A stretch of DNA of 18,745 bases from Methanosarcinales archaeon (GTDB lineage Archaea; Halobacteriota; Methanosarcinia; Methanosarcinales; EX4572-44), in assembly GCA_004212095.1 (NCBI GenBank), contig RXIJ01000052.1:1-18745 (forward strand), read 5' to 3'. The notes beneath the pieces were generated by a model, which searched no databases, was not told the origin of the DNA, and saw only the letters and a program-made list of their open reading frames with translations. Below, piece by piece: positions 13,366 to 18,745 of the stretch (within the stretch, counting starts at the first letter, position 1; every line of letters begins with the position of its first letter). Both the position numbers and the translations under genes were made by a program.

Positions 13366-14814
13366 ATGGTGTATGAAAACAAAGATCAAGTAAAAATCGG
13401 GCTTGAAATACATATTCAATTAAACAAGCTCAACACCAAGATGTTCTGTGGGTGCCGTACAGGCTATCATTCTGATGAGCCTAATACACATACCTGCCCG
13501 ATATGTCTCGGGCTTCCTGGTGCTTTACCAGTGGTGAATAAAAAAGCAGTTGAGTGTGCCATTAAAGTAGGACTTGCATTAAACTGTAAGATCAGCGAGT
13601 ACACACAGTTCTACAGAAAAAACTACTACTATCCGGACCTGCCAAAAGGATTTCAGATAACACAATATGATTACCCAATAGCACACGATGGCTCAATAAT
13701 TATAGAAGGGGAAGATGGTGAACGCTGTGTTCGTATTAATCGAGCACACATGGAAGAAGATCCTGGAAGATTAGTGCACGAAGGAAGCATTGAACACTCC
13801 AGATACACGCTTGTAGATTATAATCGCTCAGGAATAGCACTGCTTGAAGTAGTCACAGAACCAGACCTTCAAAGTCCAAAAGAAGCCCGGCGGTTCCTTG
13901 ATAAATTGCGAAACATTATTGAATATCTTGATGTGAGTGATGTGAACCTTGAGGGTGCAGTAAGGGTGGATGCCAATATATCCATCATGGGCGGACAGCG
14001 CAGTGAGACAAAAAATATCTCCTCTCACAAAGCATCTGAAAAAGCCCTCCTCTATGAGATTGTACGCCAGAAAAACGTGCTTCGCCGCGGCAAAACCGTA
14101 GTGCAGGAAACGCGCCACTTTGACGAGGCACGTGAAATTACAGTAAGCCTTCGAACCAAAGAAGAAGCTCATGATTACCGGTATTTCCCTGAACCGGACC
14201 TTGCACCGCTTCAAATCGCAGATTTAGCTCCGATGATAAAAGAAACACTGCCAGAACTGCCTGATGCCCAGAGAGGGCGTTTCATCGCACAATACAGCAT
14301 ACAGGAGGAACATGCAAAAACCCTGACCGCCGAATTAAAGCTTGCGACATTCTTTGAAGAGGTGCTTTTTAAAGGTGCTAACGTGATGCTTGCTTCCACA
14401 TGGATAGCTGACATGCTCAAAGGCGAACTTAACTACAGGGGTAAAACCATCGACTCTTTCAGTAAAACAGATTTGTTAGAGATACTCTCTCTACTGGAAA
14501 AAAATAAGATCACTGAGAAAAGTGGGATTGAGATCGTAAGAACACTGCTTGATACACAAAACCAAAGTGTTTCTCGTATAGTAAAGGGGAAAGGTTTGCT
14601 TAGAATAGAGGGCGATGAGGTCACAGAAACTGTGAAACAGGCAGTAGAGGGAAACAAGGATGCTGTAGCAGACTACAAAAATGGTAAAAACGAGGCACTG
14701 AATTTTATCGTTGGAGTAGTAATGAAAAAAACAAGGGGCAGAGCAGATCCAAAAAAAGTTAGAGAGCTTATAATACAGCAACTGCATACAACGCAAGCAG
14801 AAAGTAACTCCTAA
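13366..14814 (+). CDS. gatB: Asp-tRNA(Asn)/Glu-tRNA(Gln) amidotransferase subunit B
   Basis: This 482-residue subunit binds the mischarged tRNA, activates the side-chain carboxylate with ATP and transfers ammonia from GatA. Visible are KIGLEIHIQLNKLNTKMFCG at the start, the zinc cysteines in FCGC and CPIC, and GLPGALPVVNKKAVECAIKV. Further on are YYPDLPKGFQITQYDYPI, HMEEDPGRLVHEG, DYNRSGIALLEVVTEPD and the helical tail ending KKVRELIIQQL. ATG at 13366 is chosen because it follows the gatA stop by 1 nt and has an AGGTGGTGA site. The frame is open 28 codons further upstream but that part overlaps gatA. A hairpin cluster starts 12 nt after its stop. Confidence 0.98.
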   Translation: MVYENKDQVKIGLEIHIQLNKLNTKMFCGCRTGYHSDEPNTHTCPICLGLPGALPVVNKKAVECAIKVGLALNCKISEYTQFYRKNYYYPDLPKGFQITQYDYPIAHDGSIIIEGEDGERCVRINRAHMEEDPGRLVHEGSIEHSRYTLVDYNRSGIALLEVVTEPDLQSPKEARRFLDKLRNIIEYLDVSDVNLEGAVRVDANISIMGGQRSETKNISSHKASEKALLYEIVRQKNVLRRGKTVVQETRHFDEAREITVSLRTKEEAHDYRYFPEPDLAPLQIADLAPMIKETLPELPDAQRGRFIAQYSIQEEHAKTLTAELKLATFFEEVLFKGANVMLASTWIADMLKGELNYRGKTIDSFSKTDLLEILSLLEKNKITEKSGIEIVRTLLDTQNQSVSRIVKGKGLLRIEGDEVTETVKQAVEGNKDAVADYKNGKNEALNFIVGVVMKKTRGRADPKKVRELIIQQLHTTQAESNS

Positions 14815-14826
14815 CTCTCGCGAGCA

Positions 14827-14906
14827 CTGCACAACTTCGTTGTGCAGGACCGCACACTCTGTGTGCGGAAATAACTCTTGATTGCGCTATCAATCAAGTT
14901 GTGCAG
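14827..14906. repeat. Cluster of three small hairpins plus a repeated arm behind gatB
   Basis: Three perfect stems stand in a row: CTGCACAAC-TTC-GTTGTGCAG (14827-14847), CCGCACAC-TCT-GTGTGCGG (14850-14868) and CTTGATTG-CGCTAT-CAATCAAG (14877-14898). GTTGTGCAG then occurs again at 14898-14906, so the first 5' arm could pair with either copy and enclose the other stems. The first hairpin is a covarying relative of the one at 6774-6794. No T tract follows, so it is not a typical archaeal terminator. The remainder up to 15012 holds only a candidate TATA box. Confidence 0.8.
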
Positions 14907-14980
14907 CAATCAGGTATGTGAACAAACAATGTTAAAATAACCTCAACACCAGAAGATTTGACAAACAATTCTTATCACAA

Positions 14981-14990
14981 TTTTTAAGTA
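14981..14990 (+). promoter_or_regulatory. Candidate TATA box of the antitoxin-like gene
   Basis: TTTTTAAGTA is centred about 27 nt before the ATG at 15013. As with cca and gatC, this spacing predicts a leaderless transcript, and no Shine-Dalgarno is seen. Confidence 0.4.
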
Positions 14991-15012
14991 GTGAAAACCA
15001 TACTGCTTAACT

Positions 15013-15213
15013 ATGGAAGCATCTAATGCTGCTGCGACATACGGAGCGCATGAGGCTAAGTGGATAACCATTTCTACAGATGAATACGAATCCATGAGAA
15101 GGACTATAGAGATTTTATCTGACAGAGACATTATGGAACAGATCGAAGATGGGAAAAAGGACAGCGTCAAAGTTATCGATTTTGAGGAACTTGCGAGCGA
15201 ACTTGAGATCTAA
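15013..15213 (+). CDS. Antitoxin-like protein (Phd/YefM or RelB type)
   Basis: This 66-residue acidic protein has WITISTDEYESMRRTIEILS (17-36), followed by DRDIMEQIEDGKKDSVKVIDFEEL. The pattern of a short beta strand, then EYE.....EILSD...M..I..G, then an acidic C-terminal helix is that of antitoxins paired with RelE/ParE toxins. The N-terminal DNA-binding part is short (about 16 residues, Ala-rich), so autorepression is uncertain. Its TAA stop at 15211-15213 overlaps the TAG stop of a RelE-like toxin frame on the other strand (15210-15212). A same-strand toxin, the usual arrangement, does not follow. It may be an orphan antitoxin. Confidence 0.7.
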   Translation: MEASNAAATYGAHEAKWITISTDEYESMRRTIEILSDRDIMEQIEDGKKDSVKVIDFEELASELEI

Positions 15214-15446
15214 AATTCGTCTTTGTGCTTAATAGCCTCAATTGTAACCGTTTTTTCATTGTAATCTATCACATAGATGATTCTGAATTTGTTTTCGAAA
15301 TATAACTCCCAGTAACTATGGAGATCACCTCGCAACGGTTTGCCATGTACGCCAGGATTTTCTTTTAATTTTCTGATTTTGTCAGCAAAACGCCTTTGAA
15401 TCTCTTTATCGTACTTTCGTAATCTTTTCCCTGCAGACTCTTGATT
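15210..15446 (-). pseudogene. RelE/ParE-family toxin, frameshifted or 5'-truncated
   Basis: The minus-strand frame is open for 78 codons: AGKRLRKYDKEIQRRFADKI, then RKLKENPGVHGKPLRGDLHS and YWELYFENKFRIIYVIDYNE, ending KTVTIEAIKHKDEF. This is the RelE fold pattern: helix pair, KPLRG.L, then strands with FRIIYVID, ending near the usual HK. RelE toxins cleave mRNA on the ribosome. The frame has no start codon before an upstream TAA (15447-15449). The first strand, KSFTIKIKS, is read in the next frame just upstream, so a single base change near 15435-15440 seems to have broken the gene. It is tail-to-tail with the antitoxin-like gene. Confidence 0.7.
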
Positions 15447-15449
15447 TTA

Positions 15450-15660
15450 ATGGTAAAAGATTTATTAAGTTTCTCTGCATCTTTTTTGATAAATTGCTTG
15501 GAACTATCAATTTTATATTTCTTCCTTTGGATAAAATTAAAATTATCGTTTTAATCTCCTGGGCTCCAACTAATGTAATATCTTCTTCCTTTGGAACCAA
15601 GGATTTCTGTTCTTCGGCTTGCTGTGTAGATTTATAAGTTTCATTGATTCCTGTGATGGT
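15450..15660 (-). other. Degenerate minus-strand coding-like sequence
   Basis: One frame reads KKYKIDSSKQFIKKDAEKLN (about 15470-15530) into the broken toxin start. A second frame, open further upstream, has EEDITLVGAQEIKTIILILS. Neither is recognised and no ATG serves them. The interval lies between a broken toxin and a truncated transposase, so decayed gene ends are the likely content. Confidence 0.35.
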
Positions 15661-15661
15661 G

Positions 15662-15911
15662 CCCTCTTCATACAGGATAACGAGAGTTATCCAGACTTAT
15701 GTTCATATCGTTTATAGCACTCTACATTTACTGTAAGTTGGAGCGGATCCTGGAAAATGGTGAGTTAAATCGCAAGATGATTCCGGTTGACCTGTTATTC
15801 AAGTGCGGCAAGGTTTATCATGTCGATCTGGAGAATTGTGATATGGTAACTGAGGTTCCAAAGATTGTAAGGAATCTATGGGTAAAACCCCGGGTTGAAC
15901 ATGTTTCCTGA
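15662..15911 (+). pseudogene. IS4/IS1634-type transposase, C-terminal remnant
   Basis: From ATG 15699 the frame reads MFISFIALYIYCKLERILEN, then GELNRKMIPVDLLFKCGKVY and VTEVPKIVRNLW, to a TGA. This resembles the end of IS4/IS1634-type transposases, where a D.E..FGH.F.SF..LY.YC motif is followed by a (I/V)TEVPKK segment (from memory of the family). Just upstream, in another frame, LFIQDNESYPDL reads like the preceding motif, so a frameshift is likely near 15695. The catalytic domain is absent. A different element from the IS66-like tail at 4126. Confidence 0.6.
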
Positions 15912-15927
15912 TTGATGCAGAGTTAAA

Positions 15928-15936
15928 GTTATATAA
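15928..15936 (+). promoter_or_regulatory. TATA box of the LSm-eL37-purF unit
   Basis: GTTATATAA is centred about 24 nt before the ATG at 15957, which predicts a leaderless LSm transcript. The position also argues against using the earlier in-frame ATG at 15936, which lies within the box. Confidence 0.55.
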
Positions 15937-15956
15937 TGAAAGGAGAATTATGCAAT

Positions 15957-16175
15957 ATGGCCAAAAGACCACTGGACATCCTAAATGACGCTCTTGATTC
16001 AAATGTGCTAATAAGACTAAAAGGACAACGAGAGTTTCGTGGACAGCTGAAAGGATATGACATGCACATGAATCTGGTGATGGATAATGCTGAGGAGATA
16101 TTAGCTGATAACTCTACAAAAAAATTTGGGACTATAGTGGTTCGTGGGGATAATATTATATTCATTTCCCCTTGA
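15957..16175 (+). CDS. LSm family RNA-binding protein (archaeal Sm-like)
   Basis: This 72-residue Sm-like protein forms rings that bind U-rich RNA. The Sm1 motif covers VLIRLKGQREFRGQLKGYDM and HMNLVMDNAEE; Sm2 is FGTIVVRGDNIIFISP with the conserved RGDNI. The start MAKRPLDILNDAL at 15957 matches the family and the TATA spacing; an in-frame ATG at 15936 would add 7 residues. AGGAGA lies 11 nt before the chosen ATG and could also serve as ribosome-binding site. The order LSm, eL37, purF is common in euryarchaea. Confidence 0.95.
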   Translation: MAKRPLDILNDALDSNVLIRLKGQREFRGQLKGYDMHMNLVMDNAEEILADNSTKKFGTIVVRGDNIIFISP

Positions 16176-16193
16176 TTAAAAAAAGGTAATAGC

Positions 16194-16358
16194 ATGACTA
16201 AAGGAACTACTTCACAGGGAAAAAGACAAAAGCGCACACACATCAAATGTCGGAGATGCGGCAAGGTAGCTTTTCATACAAGCAAAAAAGCCTGTTCATC
16301 TTGTGGTTTTGGACGAACAAAGCGAATGCGAAACTATAAGTGGCAGAGAAGATCATGA
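16194..16358 (+). CDS. rpl37e: Large ribosomal subunit protein eL37
   Basis: This 54-residue protein is ribosomal L37e of the 50S subunit. It begins MTKGTTSQGKRQKRTHIKCR and contains the zinc pairs CRRC (19-22) and CSSC (34-37), then GFGRTKRMRNYKWQRRS. That is the full family pattern at normal length. ATG is preceded by AGGTAAT about 8 nt upstream and lies 18 nt after the LSm stop, so the two are an operon. It is easily missed because it is so short. Confidence 0.96.
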   Translation: MTKGTTSQGKRQKRTHIKCRRCGKVAFHTSKKACSSCGFGRTKRMRNYKWQRRS

Positions 16359-16415
16359 CATTAAATCATTGTTTAAAACCCTGAAAATTCTGTGTGATAA
16401 GATTGGTGAATCATA

Positions 16416-17819
16416 TTGCAAGAAGAATGTGGTGTGGCAGGGATTTCTTTTAAAGAGAATTCTAATAATGCCGCATCTTCCTTATATTGTGCATTATTTG
16501 CGCTCCAGCACAGGGGACAGGAGTCAGCAGGCATCTCTATTTATGATGGGACAACAACACGCACAAAAAAAGGCATGGGGCTTGTTCCGCAGGCTTTTAG
16601 AAAAAATGACCTCAACGACCTCTCATCAACGGTTGGCATAGGACATGTTAGATATTCTACCACCGGGGATTCAAGCATTGAGAATGCTCAACCACTAGTA
16701 ATTAATTACAAGGATGGAATTTTATCGTTAGCACATAACGGCAATCTAGTAAACTCACAGGAACTAAGAGACGGGCTTGTAGCAGAACAACGTATCTTCC
16801 ATTCGGATTCTGACACGGAAGTCATAGCACAACTTTTTATAAAAGAATTATCGAAAAAAGATATTATCAGTGCTATAAAAGAAATGGTACGGATGCTTAT
16901 AGGTTCTTATGCAATCTTAATGCTTATCGAGGACAGAGTCATAGCTTTCCGGGACCCGCTTGGCATAAAGCCACTCTGTATTGGAAAACTTGAAGGTGGA
17001 TACGTCATTGCTTCTGAAAGTTGCGCTATAGACGTCGTTGGGGGGACATGCATCAGAGATGTTAAACCAGGTGAACTGATTATCCTCCGGAATGGGGCAA
17101 TGGAAGCAAGACAATTATACAATTCAAAACACAGTGCTCACTGCATCTTTGAGCACATATATTTTGCACGAGCAGACAGCATACTTGACAGCAAACTCAC
17201 CTATCAATCTCGCATAAGGGTTGGTGAAACACTCTATGATGAGCACCCGGTAAACGCAGACATTGCGTTTCCTGTTCCGGACTCCGGGACCACTTTTGCC
17301 ATCGGGTACGCGCATCGTTCAGGTATACAATATCTTGAAGGTCTGATAAAAAACAGGTACAGTGGGCGCACTTTTATCATGCCTGGACAGAATATGCGTG
17401 AAGCAGCCGTGCGGCTTAAACTCAACACCATAAAACAAAATATAAAGGGGAAAAGTGTGGTGATCGTTGATGACAGCATCGTTAGGGGGACTACTTCCCG
17501 TCGCATCGTTGATATGGTGCGAGCGGCAGGGGCAAGGGAAGTGCATGTGCGCGTTGGAAGCCCACCAATCATCGCACCCTGCTACCTTGGAATCGACATG
17601 CCGACCCGGAATGAACTCATAGCTTCTGATAAAACAGTTCGCGCCATAGAATCTCTGATCAATGCCGACAGCCTTGGATATATCAGTCTCGAAGGGCTAA
17701 TAAAATCTATTGGCATGCCAGCAGAGGACTTTTGCACAGGCTGTTTTACCGGCGTATACCCAGTGGAGATACCAGGTGAACAGTGTACCAGGGCACAGCT
17801 TAAAATAACTGAATTTTAA
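16416..17819 (+). CDS. purF: Amidophosphoribosyltransferase
   Basis: This 467-residue enzyme catalyses the first step of purine synthesis, PRPP plus glutamine to phosphoribosylamine. The N-terminal glutaminase domain starts with ECGVAGI; Cys5 becomes the nucleophile after removal of a 4-residue leader. LQHRGQESAGI and GIGHVRYSTTG belong to the same domain. The PRPP-binding motif is VVIVDDSIVRGTTS near 346-359. Cysteines in HCIFEHIYFARADS, PCYLGIDMPTR and FCTGC match the four ligands of the 4Fe-4S cluster in the Bacillus subtilis type. The start is TTG, with GGTGA 6 nt upstream; no in-frame ATG precedes Cys5. It follows eL37 by 57 nt. Confidence 0.97.
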   Translation: MQEECGVAGISFKENSNNAASSLYCALFALQHRGQESAGISIYDGTTTRTKKGMGLVPQAFRKNDLNDLSSTVGIGHVRYSTTGDSSIENAQPLVINYKDGILSLAHNGNLVNSQELRDGLVAEQRIFHSDSDTEVIAQLFIKELSKKDIISAIKEMVRMLIGSYAILMLIEDRVIAFRDPLGIKPLCIGKLEGGYVIASESCAIDVVGGTCIRDVKPGELIILRNGAMEARQLYNSKHSAHCIFEHIYFARADSILDSKLTYQSRIRVGETLYDEHPVNADIAFPVPDSGTTFAIGYAHRSGIQYLEGLIKNRYSGRTFIMPGQNMREAAVRLKLNTIKQNIKGKSVVIVDDSIVRGTTSRRIVDMVRAAGAREVHVRVGSPPIIAPCYLGIDMPTRNELIASDKTVRAIESLINADSLGYISLEGLIKSIGMPAEDFCTGCFTGVYPVEIPGEQCTRAQLKITEF

Positions 17820-17842
17820 GTCCCCTGCAAAAGAATCGCACA

Positions 17843-17853
17843 AAATATAAATA
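17843..17853 (+). promoter_or_regulatory. Candidate TATA box of the surface protein gene
   Basis: AAATATAAATA lies about 88 nt before the ATG at 17936, giving a leader of roughly 60 nt. A second TATA-like sequence, CTTATAAAAA near 17902-17911, is about 29 nt before the ATG and would give a very short leader. A GAGG with 8 nt spacing favours the first, since a leaderless transcript would not need it. Confidence 0.4.
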
Positions 17854-17935
17854 ACACCACATACATACAATTTTCAAATCAATTCGAAATGTATAACTGG
17901 ACTTATAAAAATAATGATGATAAGAGGATAATGAA

Positions 17936-18745
17936 ATGAAACCATTAAAAAATATACTTATAGGAATTGGAATACTGGTCACAATTACGATAATAGCGAT
18001 GGCAGCAGCACCAGAATTATCTGATGGAAACGTAACTCCTTCAACTGGGAATACTACTATATTTTTTGACTTTTCAGTTATTTTTACCGATGCAGATAAC
18101 AACACAGCGGAATACGTAAACGTCACAATCGATGGTATAGATTATGATCTTTCAGAGACAGACTCTGACGATAATACAACAGATGGAAAGAGCTACAGCA
18201 TAACAGGTCTTGACTTTATAAGTGGAACTCACATCTACAACTTCACGGCAGCAGATGAAAACGATACGGCAGACTTACTGGAAGGTGGCAACTTCACAGT
18301 TACAGAAGCGGTCGTGACACCAAATTTAACATATTCATCACCTTCTTCACCATACTCTTCCTCATTTGGCAGCAGTGAAATTTTTTCAGTGGAGTTTGAC
18401 CAGAATGTGACAGTGGTGTGGAAAATAAATGATGCTCTTGTAGTGCAAACAAACACAAGTGTTGCACCAAGCACACCTGTATATTATACTAATGACAGTG
18501 CACCAGTTGGCGTGCATACTCTCACCGCCAACGGTTCAAATGCAAACAGTTCTGCTGTTGCTGAATGGGCATGGACTGTTACCGATTCAACACCTCCAGA
18601 GTCGATAACAAACCTTAATAGCACTACCGGGATGACATGGATAAACTGGACGTGGGATAATCCCGGAGATGCTGATTTTGATCACGTCGAGGTCTGGCTT
18701 GATGATGTTAATACAACTATCACACAATATGAGTTTTACAATGCC
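17936..18745 (+). CDS. Secreted surface glycoprotein, N-terminal part (cut by window edge)
   Basis: The frame is open for 270 codons to the window edge. It starts MKPLKNILIGIGILVTITII, a positively charged N-terminus and hydrophobic core typical of a signal peptide, with likely cleavage around AMAAAPE (residues 21-27). The mature part is Thr/Ser/Asn/Asp-rich and lacks Cys. About 17 N-x-S/T sequons occur in 270 residues, as in heavily N-glycosylated archaeal S-layer and adhesion proteins. An immunoglobulin-like beta repeat seems to cover residues 27-120. Near 222-256 the segment TPPESITNLNSTTGMTWINW followed by TWDNPGDADFDHVEVWLDD resembles fibronectin-III-like repeats in surface proteins of methanogens and their relatives. 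ATG chosen for GAGG with 8 nt spacing. Anchor and full length are unseen. Confidence 0.85.
   Translation, partial: MKPLKNILIGIGILVTITIIAMAAAPELSDGNVTPSTGNTTIFFDFSVIFTDADNNTAEYVNVTIDGIDYDLSETDSDDNTTDGKSYSITGLDFISGTHIYNFTAADENDTADLLEGGNFTVTEAVVTPNLTYSSPSSPYSSSFGSSEIFSVEFDQNVTVVWKINDALVVQTNTSVAPSTPVYYTNDSAPVGVHTLTANGSNANSSAVAEWAWTVTDSTPPESITNLNSTTGMTWINWTWDNPGDADFDHVEVWLDDVNTTITQYEFYNA

Noticed and set aside
13828..14214. Minus-strand open frame of 128 codons inside gatB
   Set aside because: It is antisense to strongly conserved gatB sequence and resembles no protein family.
14827..14906. Hairpins after gatB as Rho-independent terminators
   Set aside because: No T tract follows any of the stems, and archaea do not depend on hairpins for termination.
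15406..15600. Minus-strand 64-codon open frame as an intact antitoxin
   Set aside because: It starts at TTG without a ribosome-binding site, ends inside the RelE-like toxin in another frame, and its C-terminal part is better explained by the adjacent frame.
16303..16641. Plus-strand open frame overlapping eL37 and purF
   Set aside because: It is an out-of-frame shadow of two clearly recognised genes.

Overview
The window looks like a euryarchaeal chromosome, most plausibly from the methanogen/methanotroph branch (Methanosarcinales, ANME-1 or Syntrophoarchaeum-like). The evidence is the information-processing gene set: the uL13-uS9-RpoN-RpoK-uS2 operon, archaeal class I CCA-adding enzyme, SRP19, archaeal RNase P RNA, GatCAB, the LSm-eL37-purF order, endonuclease Q, and an Asn-glycosylation-rich surface protein. 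Several genes have TATA boxes about 25 nt from the start codon. Genus-level placement cannot be made by eye.

Layout: 1-119 is a hairpin-bearing direct repeat. 207-3428 (minus) is a ribosomal/RNA-polymerase operon: rpl18e, rpl13, rps9, rpoN, tRNA-Pro(CGG), rpoK, rpsB and a MEMO1-family gene. Enolase, mevalonate kinase and the usual upstream rps13-rps4-rps11-rpoD block are not present. 3429-4360 is an IS-decayed stretch with an IS66-like C-terminal remnant. 4381-5438 (minus) encodes a two-subunit lipoate-protein ligase. 5582-6757 (plus) encodes a PLP-dependent trans-sulfuration enzyme. 6758-7947 is an accessory stretch with a GxxExxY remnant and a HEPN protein. 7948-10114 (plus) groups the CCA-adding enzyme, SRP19 and RNase P RNA. 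10310-11509 (minus) is endonuclease Q. 11670-14814 (plus) is gatCAB. 14827-14906 is a cluster of small hairpins. 15013-15911 holds an antitoxin-like gene, an opposing frameshifted RelE-like toxin and an IS4/IS1634-type transposase tail. 15957-17819 (plus) is LSm, eL37 and purF. 17936 to the window edge is a secreted surface protein, cut by the window.

Most of the window is housekeeping. tRNA maturation is represented by RNase P RNA for the 5' end and the CCA enzyme for the 3' end, and amidotransferase charging by GatCAB. The items that deserve a second look are: a family of small, nearly perfect hairpins behind stop codons, with one compensatory base-pair change; a tail-to-tail antitoxin/toxin pair whose stop codons overlap; a tRNA gene whose first base is the last base of the rpoN stop codon; and a possible Shine-Dalgarno-occluding leader helix in front of rpl18e. 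I saw no CRISPR array, intact mobile element or clearly new multi-gene system.
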